Below, piece after piece: positions 41,696-51,769 of a stretch of DNA of 64,000 nucleotides. Both the position numbers and the translations under genes were made by a program. The stretch is from Oceanisphaera profunda. Lineage in GTDB: Bacteria > Pseudomonadota > Gammaproteobacteria > Enterobacterales > Aeromonadaceae. Each line of letters begins with the position of its first letter. The first letter of the stretch is position 1. Where the stretch lies: the NCBI RefSeq assembly GCF_002157895.1, contig NZ_CP021377.1:620001-684000 (forward strand), in the 5' to 3' direction. The notes beneath the pieces were generated by a model. The model had not been told where the DNA came from. It saw only the letters and a list, made by a program, of their open reading frames with translations, and made no database searches.

Positions 41696-42637
41696 TTAAA
41701 TTCTCGTCTTTTGCTTTTGGCGCGGGTTACGAGCGCGGCTGGTGGGCTTTTTCTTCAGGCCGGTGCCAGTACTGGCACCTGCTCCGGCACCGGTGCCGCC
41801 GCTGTTAGTGCGGGAGTTGTGGCGGCGTACGGCCTTGCGGATTTGTGCCACTTGCTTGTAACGCTTAGGCGCATCCACATCGACTTTACTTTCCGACTCA
41901 GGCGTTAAGCCCACTTCGCTACGCAAGTAGTTTAATTGGTCTAATGGCATTTCTGACCAACCGCCACGGGGCAAGTTGCGCGGTAATTCGATTTTGCCAT
42001 AGCGGACGCGGATCAAGCGGCTTACCTGCATCTCTTGGGATTCCCACAAGCGGCGCACTTCGCGGTTACGACCTTCTTTTAGCGTGACATGAAACCAGTT
42101 GTTCATGCCTTCGCCACCGCTGTACTTAAGGGTGTCGAATTTGCCCATGCCATCTTCCAGCATGACGCCTTTACGCAAACGCTGCAGCATGGCTTCATCC
42201 ACTTCACCAAATACGCGCACCGCATATTCGCGGTCTATTTCATGGCGTGGGTGCATCAGGCGGTTCGCTAATTCACCGTCTGTGGTAAACAGCAACAAAC
42301 CTGAGGTGTTCACATCCAAACGGCCTACTGATATCCAACGCGCACCCTGCAATTTTGGTAGGCGATCAAATACCGTTGGCCGGCCTTCTGGATCTTTACG
42401 GGTGCTCATCTCGCCTTCTGGCTTGTGATACATCAATACGCGGCACAATACATCTGCTTCGGCTTGAGTTTCTACCTGATGGCCGTCTAAGCGAATTTGC
42501 TCTTTGCCCGTGACGCGGTCACCTAAGGTGGCCACTTTACCATCGACACTCACTCGTCCTTGGCTGATCAGCGCTTCAATTTCACGGCGTGAGCCTTTAC
42601 CGGCTCGCGCTAGCACTTTTTGTAATTTTTCAGTCAT
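41696..42637 (-). CDS. rluB: 23S rRNA pseudouridine synthase RluB
   Basis: Makes pseudouridine 2605 in 23S rRNA. An S4 domain (about residues 1-60, [22 protein letters not shown]) is followed by an RsuA-type catalytic domain with the Asp in [26 protein letters not shown] long basic C-terminal tail (about 255-313, many Arg, Lys, Gly and Thr) is typical of RluB compared with RsuA. I chose the ATG at 42637 (MTEKLQKV) over 42655. It is 23 nt from the yciO stop, in the yciO-rluB pair. Confidence 0.94.
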   Translation of the reverse strand: MTEKLQKVLARAGKGSRREIEALISQGRVSVDGKVATLGDRVTGKEQIRLDGHQVETQAEADVLCRVLMYHKPEGEMSTRKDPEGRPTVFDRLPKLQGARWISVGRLDVNTSGLLLFTTDGELANRLMHPRHEIDREYAVRVFGEVDEAMLQRLRKGVMLEDGMGKFDTLKYSGGEGMNNWFHVTLKEGRNREVRRLWESQEMQVSRLIRVRYGKIELPRNLPRGGWSEMPLDQLNYLRSEVGLTPESESKVDVDAPKRYKQVAQIRKAVRRHNSRTNSGGTGAGAGASTGTGLKKKPTSRARNPRQKQKTRI

Positions 42638-42660
42638 GTTGTTCACTTTTACCAAAGAAC

Positions 42661-43281
42661 TTATTCAAAAGGAGTGGTGTCGCCGGCGCCAACGCGGGCA
42701 ATCACAGGGGTATCATCGTAAAGCTCAATCACGGTAGTCGGCTTAGGATCCAGCACGCCACCATCGATGATCAAATCCACCAGCTTTTCGAGCTGCTCAC
42801 GGATCAGCTGCGGATCGTATTCCGCCTCTGTCTCATTGGGCATAATCAAACTACCGGACATTAACGGCTCGCCCAGCGCTTCTAATAACGCCAAGGTAAT
42901 GGGGTTATTCGGTACCCTCAGGCCAATGGTTTTACGCTTAGGATTTTGCAGACGCTTAGGCACTTCTTTAGTGGCGCGCAAAATAAAGGTATAAGCACCT
43001 GGAGTATTATTTTTCATCAATCTAAAAGCACCGTTATCCACTCGCGCGTAAAACGACAGCTCGGATAAATCTCGGCACACTAGAGTGAAGTTGTGATCTT
43101 TTTCTAGCTTACGGATGCGGCAAATGCGCTCCATAGCGTTTTTGTCACCCACCAAGCAGCCAATGGCATAGCCAGAGTCGGTGGGATAGACCAAAACACC
43201 CCCTTGGCGAATAATAGCCACCGCTTGATTGATCAAGCGTGGCTGGGGGCTTTCGGGGTGCAGTTCAAAATACTGACTCAT
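42661..43281 (-). CDS. yciO: Sua5/YciO/YrdC family protein YciO
   Basis: The 206 residues have the YrdC-like fold. [13 protein letters not shown] and GPxxx-like [23 protein letters not shown] are the ATP and threonine regions of threonylcarbamoyl-AMP synthases. YciO is a paralogue of TsaC with weak activity in E. coli; its cell role is uncertain. The order rnm-yciO-rluB is the same as in E. coli (yciV-yciO-rluB). It starts 18 nt after rnm. Confidence 0.92.
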   Translation of the reverse strand: MSQYFELHPESPQPRLINQAVAIIRQGGVLVYPTDSGYAIGCLVGDKNAMERICRIRKLEKDHNFTLVCRDLSELSFYARVDNGAFRLMKNNTPGAYTFILRATKEVPKRLQNPKRKTIGLRVPNNPITLALLEALGEPLMSGSLIMPNETEAEYDPQLIREQLEKLVDLIIDGGVLDPKPTTVIELYDDTPVIARVGAGDTTPFE

Positions 43282-43299
43282 GATTCCTCCCGGAATGAT

Positions 43300-44133
43300 T
43301 TAAATAAAACGCGTCCACACTGGGGTCGCTTCTTTGGGCAACCATAATTGGCGCCCCAGTTCACGCCACGGGCTGGGAAAATGAAAATCCGACCCCACTG
43401 ACGCTGCTAAATTGTATTCTTTGCTCCACTCGCCCAAGGTGGCTCGCTCTTGAGGGCTTTGCTGCCCCATGGACACTTCCATGGCATCACCACCGGCCTC
43501 AGCAAAGGCGACAATCATTTTTCTCACCCACTTGTTCGACAAGTCATAACGGGTGGGATGCGCCAATACCGCCACGCCGCCCGCTTGCTGAATGGCGCTA
43601 ATGGCCGCTTCAAGCGAGCACCAATTAGGCGGCGCATAGCCGGTGTTGCCGCGGCTAATAAATTTCTTGAACACCTTAGGTATAGACTCAGCCGCGCCCT
43701 GACTCAACAACCATTTCGCCATATGGGTGCGGGTAATGGGTGCGTCACCGGCCAAAGCACGCGCGCCTTCATAGGCACCCGGAAAATTAGCTTTCTCTAA
43801 GCGCTCGGCCATTAAGTGGGCTCGTTGCTCGCGCCTAACTTGCTGCTCGGCCAACAAGTCATTCAGGCCTTCGTGGTCGAGCGCAATATTAAGCCCCACC
43901 ACGTGGACCTCGAGCGCTTGCCATAAACAGGATATTTCTACGCCGTTAATTAAGCGCACGCCATGTTTGTCTGCCGCCACTGCCGCCTCGGCTAATCCGC
44001 CTAGAGTGTCGTGGTCGGTCAGCGCTAATATATCCACCTCTTTTTCGGCGGCACGCGCCATCAGCTCGGTGGGTGTTAATTGACCATCAGAAGCGGTGGA
44101 ATGACTGTGCAAATCGATGCGTATTAAAATAAT
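43300..44133 (-). CDS. rnm: RNase AM / PHP-domain phosphoesterase (YciV)
   Basis: PHP-domain 5'-3' exonuclease that trims rRNA 5' ends and degrades 3',5'-bisphosphonucleotides. Metal ligands are visible: DLHSH, LALTDHDTL, VEISC, GVAVLAHPTRYDL and GSDFHFP. The N-terminus is the odd point. No ATG or GTG occurs in frame before the stop codon upstream. A TTG at 44112 would begin at the Leu of DLHSH and lose the Asp and the first strand. Two ATT codons at 44133 and 44130, with GAGG about 5 nt before, would give a normal N-terminus (ILIRIDLHSHS). I list the ATT at 44133, as used by infC; this is uncertain. Confidence 0.88.
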   Translation of the reverse strand: MILIRIDLHSHSTASDGQLTPTELMARAAEKEVDILALTDHDTLGGLAEAAVAADKHGVRLINGVEISCLWQALEVHVVGLNIALDHEGLNDLLAEQQVRREQRAHLMAERLEKANFPGAYEGARALAGDAPITRTHMAKWLLSQGAAESIPKVFKKFISRGNTGYAPPNWCSLEAAISAIQQAGGVAVLAHPTRYDLSNKWVRKMIVAFAEAGGDAMEVSMGQQSPQERATLGEWSKEYNLAASVGSDFHFPSPWRELGRQLWLPKEATPVWTRFI

Positions 44134-44146
44134 CCTGTCCTCAGGG

Positions 44147-44186
44147 TTGACTTGGCACCCCTAATATCGTTTAACTGTATACAGTT
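44147..44186 (+). promoter_or_regulatory. trp promoter and likely TrpR operator
   Basis: A TTGACT -35 (44147-44152), an 18-nt spacer and TTAACT -10 (44171-44176) resemble the E. coli trp promoter, which also has TTAACT. The perfect 14-nt palindrome AACTGTATACAGTT (44173-44186) overlaps the -10 and start region, where TrpR binds. The divergent rnm start lies only 14 nt from the -35. Confidence 0.75.
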
Positions 44187-44208
44187 TCAGTTCAACGAGC
44201 AGAGCGTC

Positions 44209-44307
44209 ATGCTTTTTCAAGACTTAGTTCAGCAACACTCCACACTCCCTAGTGCTATCCAAGATAGTTCTAGCCAAGGCATTACTTGGTGGTGGCACAC
44301 TCCTTAA
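44209..44307 (+). CDS. trpL: trp operon leader peptide TrpL
   Basis: The 32-codon ORF ends ...ITWWWHTP with three adjacent Trp codons (44287-44295), followed 47 nt later by the terminator hairpin. This is the classic attenuation peptide: ribosome stalling at the Trp codons when charged tRNA-Trp is scarce allows antitermination. It begins about 30 nt after the -10. Confidence 0.9.
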   Translation: MLFQDLVQQHSTLPSAIQDSSSQGITWWWHTP

Positions 44308-44317
44308 TTGCGGGTGT

Positions 44318-44384
44318 GATTTGCTGTCTTCGTCTCAAAGTCTCAGCGAACATAAAAGCCCGCCCCAGTGCGGGCTTTTTTATT
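44318..44384 (+). terminator. trp attenuator
   Basis: AAAAGCCCGC (44354-44363), a CCCAGT loop and GCGGGCTTTT (44370-44379) with a T-run form the terminator stem. The stretch between trpL and this stem can supply the antiterminator pairing; I did not fold it in detail. Confidence 0.88.
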
Positions 44385-44404
44385 ATCCAGCAAAAGGTGG
44401 CGCG

Positions 44405-44542
44405 ATGAAACCAAAGCAGCGTAATTTTTGGCGATGGCAACCCCAATCGAGACTAACTCCAATCGCAACGGCATTCGTCACCATCATAGACGAAGACATT
44501 GCTAGCCAGGTGATCAGGCAAATCCCTGATGACCGAGATTAA
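44405..44542 (+). CDS. small ORF between trp attenuator and trpE, 45 residues
   Basis: An ATG at 44405 with AAAGGTGG 5 nt before it opens a 45-codon frame ending in TAA at 44540. The peptide starts MKPKQRNFWRWQPQSR and ends RQIPDDRD: a basic, aromatic N-terminus and an acidic end, with no signal peptide. It lies wholly between the attenuator and trpE, with 17 nt to the trpE ATG, so translation coupling is possible. I do not recognise it. Confidence 0.5.
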   Translation: MKPKQRNFWRWQPQSRLTPIATAFVTIIDEDIASQVIRQIPDDRD

Positions 44543-44559
44543 CAAATAAGGAATATCCC

Positions 44560-46125
44560 ATGGCGCATGGTTCGCTCCACGTCTTACTGCAAGATGCACC
44601 CTATACCGATGATCCGCTGGCGTTATTTGCCGCCCTAACTCAAGCTGGCGACAACAGCATGCTACTGGAGTCGGCAGAAATTGATACCAAAGCCGGCACT
44701 CAAAGCCTGTTAATGCTGGATGCGTGTGTACGCCTCGTTTGCCAAGGCCGCACCGTTACGCTAACCGCCTTAAATGCCAATGGCTTACCGGCATTAGACT
44801 TAGTTGAGCAAGCACTCGGCGGCGAACGTGCTGCAAAGTCTGCTTCTCTGCAGCAGCTCACGGTCACCTTCCCCCAAGCGGACGACACCCTAGACGAAGA
44901 CAATCGCTTAAAAGCGCCGTCGGTGCTGGAAACCTTGCGGCTGATCTTAACACGTTTTAGTGCAAATCTTGGCCAACAACATGTATTTATGGCCGGCACT
45001 TTCGCCTATGACCTCATTGCCTCTTTCGAGCAGTTAGAGGGGGTGCCTGAGGGCATTAACGCTTGTCCTGATTTTTGCTTTTATCTCGCCGAAACGCTGA
45101 TCACTCTGGATCATAAACAAGACAGCGCCCAGTTAACGGCCTGTGTGTTTGACCCAGCCGAACAAGACCGATTGCAAGCACGCCTTGATGCGCTCGCTAT
45201 CAGTTGCGGCCAAACTCATCCGCAACCCACGGCGGACACCCAATTGCAGGGTAAAATTCAAGTCAGCAAGAGCGACGCAGAATTTAAAGCAGATGTGATT
45301 AATCTTAAAGAGCACATAAAGATCGGCAATATTTTTCAAGTGGTGCCTTCACGCAGCTTTAGCCTGCCCTGCCCACGCCCGTTGGCTGCCTATCGTAAGC
45401 TTAAGCAGACCAACCCCAGCCCGTATCTTTTTTATGTGAACGACCAAGACTTCACCCTATTTGGCGCCAGTCCTGAAAGCTCGGTCAAATTTGATCATGC
45501 TAGCCGCATGGTAGAAATGTATCCCATTGCCGGCACCCGCAAGCGCGGCCTCAATAAAGACGGCAGCATTAATCTCGACTTAGACGGTCGTATCGAATTA
45601 GAGCTGCGCCAAGACGCCAAAGAAACCGCCGAGCACCTGATGCTGGTGGACTTAGCCCGCAACGACATTGCGCGCATTAGCGAGCCCGGCAGCCGCTACG
45701 TGAAAGACTTATTAAGTGTGGATCGCTACAGCCACGTCATGCACTTGGTGTCTCGCGTAGTCGGTACGCTGCGCCATGACTTAGATGCACTGCACGGTTA
45801 TCAGGCTTGCATGAACATGGGTACGCTCACCGGTGCACCCAAAATTCGCGCCAGCGCGCTTATCCGCGAAGTAGAACAGCAACGTCGTGGTAGCTACGGC
45901 GGTGCCGTGGGGTATGTAAACGGCAATGGCGATATGGATACCTGCATCGTTATTCGCTCGGCCTTTGTTAGTAACGGCGTGGCCCATGTGCAAGCCGGTG
46001 CCGGTGTGGTCTATGACTCAGACCCGCAAGCCGAAGCCGATGAAACGCGCAGCAAAGCAGCGGCAGTACTCAACGCCATCGCACTGGCCCACGGCAGCAC
46101 ACTGGCGGAGGTGAGCCATGACTAA
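44560..46125 (+). CDS. trpE: anthranilate synthase component I
   Basis: Chorismate to anthranilate, with TrpG supplying ammonia. The 521 residues match E. coli TrpE (520). N-terminal domain residues for Trp feedback lie near LLESAEID, and the chorismate-binding core includes IFQVVPSRSFSLPCPRP, AGTRKRG, LMLVDLARNDIARIS and GTLTGAPKIRA. AAGGA precedes the ATG by about 9 nt. It overlaps trpGD by 8 nt. Confidence 0.97.
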   Translation: MAHGSLHVLLQDAPYTDDPLALFAALTQAGDNSMLLESAEIDTKAGTQSLLMLDACVRLVCQGRTVTLTALNANGLPALDLVEQALGGERAAKSASLQQLTVTFPQADDTLDEDNRLKAPSVLETLRLILTRFSANLGQQHVFMAGTFAYDLIASFEQLEGVPEGINACPDFCFYLAETLITLDHKQDSAQLTACVFDPAEQDRLQARLDALAISCGQTHPQPTADTQLQGKIQVSKSDAEFKADVINLKEHIKIGNIFQVVPSRSFSLPCPRPLAAYRKLKQTNPSPYLFYVNDQDFTLFGASPESSVKFDHASRMVEMYPIAGTRKRGLNKDGSINLDLDGRIELELRQDAKETAEHLMLVDLARNDIARISEPGSRYVKDLLSVDRYSHVMHLVSRVVGTLRHDLDALHGYQACMNMGTLTGAPKIRASALIREVEQQRRGSYGGAVGYVNGNGDMDTCIVIRSAFVSNGVAHVQAGAGVVYDSDPQAEADETRSKAAAVLNAIALAHGSTLAEVSHD

Positions 46126-47719
46126 TACCGTTTTCTTACTCGATAACTACGACTCTTTTACCTATAACTTAGTCGACCAATTTCGCAGCCTCGGCAGTAA
46201 CGTTAAGGTCTATCGCAACACGGTACCGGTGGCGCAATTAATGGCCGCCATGGAAGCCAGTGAGCAGCAAAATGAGCGTCCGATCTTGGTATTATCGCCA
46301 GGCCCAGGCGTGCCCAGTGCGGCCGGCAATATGCCAGCCCTGATCACTACCTGCATCGGCCGTTTCCCTATCTTGGGTATTTGCTTAGGCCATCAAGCAT
46401 TGGTCGAGCACTACGGCGGCGTGGTAGAAAGTGCCGGTGAAATTAAGCACGGCAAAAGCTCGCTTATTACGCACAACGGCCAAGGGGTATTTGCCAATTT
46501 ATCTAACCCCTTGCCCGTGGCCCGTTATCACTCATTAGTGGGTACGCACATTCCCAGCGCTTTGCCGGTGATTGCCGATTACCAAGGCATGACCATGGCA
46601 GTACAAGATACCGCCAAGCGAGTGCTGGGCTTTCAGTTTCATCCCGAGTCCATTATGACCACAGAAGGCGAGCAACTGCTGGCCCAGAGTTTGGCCTTTT
46701 TAAGCGCGCCAGAAGGCAAGGCCATGGATCAGCTGTTTCGCGGCGAGCACATTAGTCGCGCCCAGTCTCATGGCTTATTTAGCGAGCTGCTCAAAGGCGA
46801 CATGGATCAAATGACCATGGCCTCTTTGCTGACGGTGCTAAAAATGAAAGGCGAAACACCAGATGAGATTGCCGGTGCCGCCCAAGCACTGCTGGATGCG
46901 GCCTCGCCCTTCCCGCGCCCTGAATACGCGTTTTGCGATATAGTTGGCACCGGCGGCGATGGTATGAATACCATTAACGTCTCCACTACCTCGGCCTTAG
47001 TAGCCGCAGCCTGTGGCATTAAGGTGGCCAAGCACGGCAACCGTGGCGTGTCTTCTAAGTCCGGCTCGTCCGACTTACTGGAGCAATTGGGCATAGATCT
47101 GAATATGAGTGCCGAGCAAGCCCGCCGCTGCCTCGATGAAGTGAACGTCTGCTTCTTGTTTGCGCCCAATTATCACGGTGGTATTCGCCACGCCCAACCG
47201 GTGCGCAAAGCGCTGAAAACTCGCACCATCTTTAACGTGCTGGGCCCGCTTATTAACCCTGCACGGCCCGACTTTATGCTGCTCGGTGTTTACTCCGAGC
47301 AATTGGTGCGTCCCATCGCCGACACCTTACTGGCCATGGGCCTTAAGCGTGGCATGGTAGTACACGGCAGCGGTTTAGATGAAATTGCCATTCATGGCCC
47401 CACCTCGGTGGCAGAGATTCTTGACGGTGAGATCAGTGAATACACTATTACCCCCGAAGAATTAGGCCTAGAGCGCTATGACATTAGCGCCATTGCCGGC
47501 GGCGAGCCCAGCGAAAACAAAGCCATTACCGTGGCTTTATTGCAAGGCGGCGGTAGCCCAGCACAACAAGGGGTGATTGCCCTAAATGTGGCGCCCTTGC
47601 TGGTGATGAGCGGCCAAGCCGAGACCCTAAAAGAAGCCGTAGTCCAAGTGCTGGCTGTGTTAAAATCAGGCAAAGCCATGGATGTGGCCAATAAACTGGC
47701 GGAGTTAAGTCAATGTTAA
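46118..47719 (+). CDS. trpGD: fused anthranilate synthase component II / anthranilate phosphoribosyltransferase
   Basis: Residues 1 to about 195 form the glutamine amidotransferase with LGICLGHQALVEHYGG (nucleophile Cys about 91) and the His-Glu pair in GFQFHPESI. Residues about 200-533 form TrpD with IVGTGGDGMNTINVSTT and KHGNRGVSSKSGSSDLLE. The same fusion is known in E. coli and its relatives. It overlaps trpE by 8 nt and trpCF by 7 nt. Confidence 0.97.
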   Translation: MTNTVFLLDNYDSFTYNLVDQFRSLGSNVKVYRNTVPVAQLMAAMEASEQQNERPILVLSPGPGVPSAAGNMPALITTCIGRFPILGICLGHQALVEHYGGVVESAGEIKHGKSSLITHNGQGVFANLSNPLPVARYHSLVGTHIPSALPVIADYQGMTMAVQDTAKRVLGFQFHPESIMTTEGEQLLAQSLAFLSAPEGKAMDQLFRGEHISRAQSHGLFSELLKGDMDQMTMASLLTVLKMKGETPDEIAGAAQALLDAASPFPRPEYAFCDIVGTGGDGMNTINVSTTSALVAAACGIKVAKHGNRGVSSKSGSSDLLEQLGIDLNMSAEQARRCLDEVNVCFLFAPNYHGGIRHAQPVRKALKTRTIFNVLGPLINPARPDFMLLGVYSEQLVRPIADTLLAMGLKRGMVVHGSGLDEIAIHGPTSVAEILDGEISEYTITPEELGLERYDISAIAGGEPSENKAITVALLQGGGSPAQQGVIALNVAPLLVMSGQAETLKEAVVQVLAVLKSGKAMDVANKLAELSQC

Positions 47720-49122
47720 GTACCGTATTAGGCAAAATTGTTGCCGACAAAAAAATCTGGGTGCGCGAGCGCAAAGTCAGCCAGCCATTAAGCGGCTTTG
47801 AGGCTAAATTAACGCCCAGTGATCGCCCCTTTGTGGCGGCACTTGAGGCCAAGAGCCCGGCGTTTATTTTAGAATGTAAGAAGGCCTCGCCGTCTAAAGG
47901 CTTAATTCGCGAAGATTTTAACTTAGACGCCATTGCCCAAGTCTATGGTCGTCATGCCTCGGCCATTTCGGTACTCACCGATGAAAAGTATTTTCAGGGT
48001 CAGTTCGACTTCGTCACTCAAGTGCGCAGCCAAGTAACTCAGCCGGTGATCTGCAAAGATTTTATTATCGACGCTTACCAAATTAAGCTGGCGCGCTTAT
48101 ATCAAGCAGACGCCATCTTGCTGATGCTGTCGGTACTCACCGATGAAGAATACGTAGCACTCAATGCGGTGGCTGAATCATTAAACATGGGCGTGCTCAC
48201 CGAGGTGATCAGCGAAGAAGAAGTGGCCCGCGCCATCGCGCTAAACGCCAAGGTGATCGGCATTAATAACCGCGACCTGCGGGATTTATCTATCGACCTC
48301 GATCGTACTAAGCAGTTATCTGCGCTGATCCCCGCCGATCGCATCGTTATCTCCGAGTCCGGTATTAACCATCACTCTCAGGTTCAAGAATTATCTGCTT
48401 ACGCCGATGGCTTCTTGGTTGGCAGCTCTTTGATGGCCCAAGACGACGTTGAACTGGCCGTGCGCCAGCTTATTTTAGGTGCAAATAAAGTCTGTGGCCT
48501 CACTCGCCCGCAAGATGCAGCCAGCGCCTATGCCGCCGGTGCCGTGCACGGTGGGCTAATTTTTGTCAGCCATAGCCCGCGCTATGTCACTACCGCTCAA
48601 GCCAGAACCATTATGGCTGCCGCTCCCTTGCATTATGTAGGTGTGTTTCAAAACCATGATCTTGCTGAAGTCAGCCAAACCGCTAAAGCATTAGGCTTAC
48701 ACGCAGTGCAATTGCACGGCGAAGAAGATGACGCCTTTATCGACGCCCTTAAGCAAGCTCACCCAGAGTTAGCGGTCTGGAAGTCGGTGCCGGTCAGTGA
48801 CCAGTTACCAAGCTTGCCCGCAGGCGCAGATCGCCTACTGTTTGATACCCAAGCCGCAGGCCAAAGCGGTGGCACCGGTCAGGCTTTTGATTGGGGTTTG
48901 CTGAATAAATTAACCGACCGCAGCCAAGCCATGCTGGCTGGTGGTATTAATCCAGACAACGCCGCACAGGCCGCCAGCCTTGGCTGCGTAGGCTTGGATT
49001 TTAATTCTGGTGTAGAAAGCGCCCCCGGCCAAAAAGATGCCGAGAAATTAAACGCCGCTTTCACTTCTCTTCGTTCGTATGGCAGAAAGTCTGGCCGTAA
49101 AACAGATAGCAGGAATAAATAA
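47713..49122 (+). CDS. trpCF: fused indole-3-glycerol phosphate synthase / phosphoribosylanthranilate isomerase
   Basis: Two TIM barrels. TrpC (about residues 1-255) has [34 protein letters not shown] and VISESGI. TrpF (about 256-455) has [12 protein letters not shown] with the catalytic Cys, [11 protein letters not shown], and [13 protein letters not shown]. The 469 residues match E. coli TrpC (453). Its stop overlaps the trpB start (TAATG), so translation is coupled. Confidence 0.97.
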   Translation: MLSTVLGKIVADKKIWVRERKVSQPLSGFEAKLTPSDRPFVAALEAKSPAFILECKKASPSKGLIREDFNLDAIAQVYGRHASAISVLTDEKYFQGQFDFVTQVRSQVTQPVICKDFIIDAYQIKLARLYQADAILLMLSVLTDEEYVALNAVAESLNMGVLTEVISEEEVARAIALNAKVIGINNRDLRDLSIDLDRTKQLSALIPADRIVISESGINHHSQVQELSAYADGFLVGSSLMAQDDVELAVRQLILGANKVCGLTRPQDAASAYAAGAVHGGLIFVSHSPRYVTTAQARTIMAAAPLHYVGVFQNHDLAEVSQTAKALGLHAVQLHGEEDDAFIDALKQAHPELAVWKSVPVSDQLPSLPAGADRLLFDTQAAGQSGGTGQAFDWGLLNKLTDRSQAMLAGGINPDNAAQAASLGCVGLDFNSGVESAPGQKDAEKLNAAFTSLRSYGRKSGRKTDSRNK

Positions 49123-50312
49123 TGAGCTTACTCGATCCTTTCTTCGGTGATTTTGGTGGCATGTATGTGCCACAAATCCTAATGCCCGCCTTGCTGCAAT
49201 TAGAAAAGGCCTTTGTCGACTCCCAGCAAGATCCAGAGTTTGATCGCGAATTTCGTGAACTGCTCACCGAATACGCCGGTCGCCCCACGCCATTAACCCG
49301 CGTGCGTAATTTGGCATCAAACACCAAGACCCGTATTTATCTTAAGCGGGAAGACCTACTGCACGGCGGCGCCCACAAAACTAACCAAGTGTTGGGCCAA
49401 GCATTACTCGCCAAGCGCATGGGTAAAACCGAAATTATCGCCGAAACCGGCGCTGGGCAACATGGCGTGGCCACTGCCTTGGCCTGTGCCTTGATGGGCT
49501 TAAAATGCCGCATCTACATGGGAGCCAAAGACTGCGCCCGCCAAGAGCCAAACGTGTTTCGTATGAAGCTGATGGGTGCCGAAGTAATACCGGTACACGC
49601 CGGCTCATCTACGCTCAAAGATGCCTGTAACGAAGCGCTGCGCGACTGGGCTGGTAACTACGAAACCGCCCACTATATGCTGGGCACCGCCGCCGGCCCG
49701 CACCCCTTCCCCACCATAGTGCGTGAATTTCAGCGCATGATAGGTGAAGAAACCAAAGTGCAAATCATGCAACACGAAGCCCATTTACCCGATGCGGTGA
49801 TCGCTTGCGTGGGCGGTGGCTCTAACGCCATTGGCATGTTTGCCGATTTTATCGACGAAGAAAATGTGCGCTTAATTGGCGTTGAGCCTGCCGGTAAAGG
49901 TATTAGCACCGGCGAGCACGGTGCCACCTTGGGCGAAGGCACCAAAGGCATCTTCTTTGGCATGTTGTCTTTGATGATGCACAACGAAGATGGCCAAGTA
50001 TCTGAGTCTTACTCAGTGTCTGCCGGCCTCGACTTCCCGTCTGTGGGCCCACAACACGCACATTTGGCCACCATTGGCCGCGCCGAGTATGTGTCAGTCA
50101 CCGATGATGAAGCACTGGATGCCTTCCAAGCATTAGCCCGCAATGAGGGTATTATTCCGGCACTGGAGTCCTCCCATGCTCTGGCATACGCCCTAAAAAT
50201 GGCGGAAGCAGAGCCTGAAAAAGAACAAGTATTAGTAGTTAACTTATCTGGCCGAGGCGACAAGGATATCTTTACCGTTGCTGAGATTTTAGCGCAAAAG
50301 GGAGAAATGTAA
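49122..50312 (+). CDS. trpB: tryptophan synthase beta subunit
   Basis: PLP enzyme joining indole and serine. The PLP lysine is in [24 protein letters not shown], the phosphate-binding loop in [14 protein letters not shown], and [13 protein letters not shown] is the catalytic Glu region. The 396 residues match E. coli (397). It overlaps trpA by one base. Confidence 0.98.
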   Translation: MSLLDPFFGDFGGMYVPQILMPALLQLEKAFVDSQQDPEFDREFRELLTEYAGRPTPLTRVRNLASNTKTRIYLKREDLLHGGAHKTNQVLGQALLAKRMGKTEIIAETGAGQHGVATALACALMGLKCRIYMGAKDCARQEPNVFRMKLMGAEVIPVHAGSSTLKDACNEALRDWAGNYETAHYMLGTAAGPHPFPTIVREFQRMIGEETKVQIMQHEAHLPDAVIACVGGGSNAIGMFADFIDEENVRLIGVEPAGKGISTGEHGATLGEGTKGIFFGMLSLMMHNEDGQVSESYSVSAGLDFPSVGPQHAHLATIGRAEYVSVTDDEALDAFQALARNEGIIPALESSHALAYALKMAEAEPEKEQVLVVNLSGRGDKDIFTVAEILAQKGEM

Positions 50313-51118
50313 TGAGCCGCTATCAACGCTTATTTGACCGCTTAGCTACGGCTAATCAAGGTGCGTTTGTGCCCTTTATTACTCTGGGCGATCCCAATCC
50401 GGCTGACTCGCTCAAAGTCATAGATGCGCTGATTGCCGGCGGCGCCGATGCATTGGAGCTCGGTATTCCCTTCTCCGATCCGGTAGCCGACGGCCCCACC
50501 ATTCAAGCCGCCAGTATTCGCGCCTTAAATGCCGGCACTCGCACTCAAACCTGCTTTGAGATGCTGACCCAAGTGCGCGCTAAATATCCCGAGATCCCTA
50601 TCGGCTTATTGGTCTACGCCAACCTAGTTTACGCACCGGGCATGGACAGCTTTTATGCTCGCGCCGCCGCCGCAGGTGTGGATTCAGTATTGGTGGCCGA
50701 TGCACCATTAGAAATGTCGGCGCCCTTTAGAGCCGCCGCCAGCAAAGCGGGCATAGAAACCATTTTTATCGCCCCGCCCAATGGCGACGAAGCCACACTA
50801 AAAGCCATTGCCGAAGCCGGTGCGGGTTATACGTATTTGCTAAGCCGCGCCGGTGTAACCGGTACCGAGACTAAAGCCGGCAAGCCGGTAGATACCTTGC
50901 TCGCCACCTTGGCTAAGTACAATGCACCGCCCTCTTTGCTGGGTTTTGGTATTTCTACCCCCGAGCAAGTGCGCGAGGCCATCAAGGCCGGTGCCGCCGG
51001 TGCTATCTCTGGCTCCGCTATCGTGAAAATCATCGAGCAACATCAAGATGATATTGATGCATTAACGGCTGCGTTGACGGCATTCGTGAAAGAGATGAAA
51101 GCGGCAACTAAAAAATAG
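50312..51118 (+). CDS. trpA: tryptophan synthase alpha subunit
   Basis: Cleaves indole-3-glycerol phosphate and passes indole to TrpB. The catalytic Glu is in [19 protein letters not shown], and the catalytic Asp in [24 protein letters not shown] and [12 protein letters not shown] complete the phosphate site. The 268 residues equal E. coli. It is the last gene of the operon; a repeat and terminator follow at once. Confidence 0.98.
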   Translation: MSRYQRLFDRLATANQGAFVPFITLGDPNPADSLKVIDALIAGGADALELGIPFSDPVADGPTIQAASIRALNAGTRTQTCFEMLTQVRAKYPEIPIGLLVYANLVYAPGMDSFYARAAAAGVDSVLVADAPLEMSAPFRAAASKAGIETIFIAPPNGDEATLKAIAEAGAGYTYLLSRAGVTGTETKAGKPVDTLLATLAKYNAPPSLLGFGISTPEQVREAIKAGAAGAISGSAIVKIIEQHQDDIDALTAALTAFVKEMKAATKK

Positions 51119-51199
51119 CGCCAAGCGCCGAGCACCAAGCGCCGAGCACCAAGCGCCGAGCTAAACAAAAATACCGAGCACAGGGCTCGGTATTTTTTT
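51117..51199 (+). terminator. terminator of the trp operon, preceded by ACCAAGCGCCGAGC repeats
   Basis: Three near-identical units of ACCAAGCGCCGAGC type (51117-51163) start at the trpA stop codon. The terminator stem follows with arms AAAATACCGAGC (51168-51179) and GCTCGGTATTTT (51185-51196) and a T-run. Confidence 0.9.
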
Positions 51200-51204
51200 G
51201 CCCG

Positions 51205-51620
51205 CCCCTTGCCGTCTTCCTGATGCACATCAGGATCTCGGTGTAGCTCTTAAAGACTAAAGCTATCTTGCAACGGAAGAACGCAGAAGAACACGGAAAA
51301 ATAGAGATCAGATCTGAAAGAGACCCTGATGGTAAGAGCGGGGGCTTGTAGGCGAACGCTTGCTCTCGCATTTCGCCGCAGGCGGAACAGGTGCATACAT
51401 AGCGACCGGCGCTTAGCGCTGCTCTTTAAGCCGTCTTCCTGATGCACATCAGGATCGGGATCTCGGTTTAGCTCTTAAAGACTAAAGCTATTTTTGCCAC
51501 GGAATCCACGGAAGAACACGGAAAAATAGGGATCAAATATGAAAAGGATCTAGATGGGGTAAGGGCTGGCACTTTGTAGAGGCCGCTTCAGCTGGCCGGT
51601 TTTGCGCAGCAAAACGTCTA
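51205..51620. repeat. stacked dispersed repeats between trpA and the tRNA-Arg fragment
   Basis: Paired-element halves with CCTGATGCACATCAGG (51218-51235 and again 51437-51454), CACGGAA-type copies (51270-51320 and 51492-51545), a TGTAGGCGAACGCTTGCTCT piece (51347-51366), and a GAGGCCGCTTCAGCTGGCCG hairpin with GCGCAGCAAAAC tail (51578-51615). No gene is seen. Confidence 0.7.
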
Positions 51621-51769
51621 GTGATATTTTGCCTCCTAATCTAAAAGCCGTCTTACGTTTTGCGCCATACGTCAAAGGCAGTACCAGTGCGTCTTTAACT
51701 GACGGCGTACAGCGTAATACGTATAACGGTATTTGCCGTCGAATAAACCGCCACTTAACCGCTTGCGTA

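Noticed and set aside
51631-51640. CCTCCTAA copy near 51632 as a direct repeat of the tRNA-Arg anticodon region (second att core)
   Set aside because: Only eight bases match and it lies on the chromosomal side of the tRNA fragment; chance is likely.
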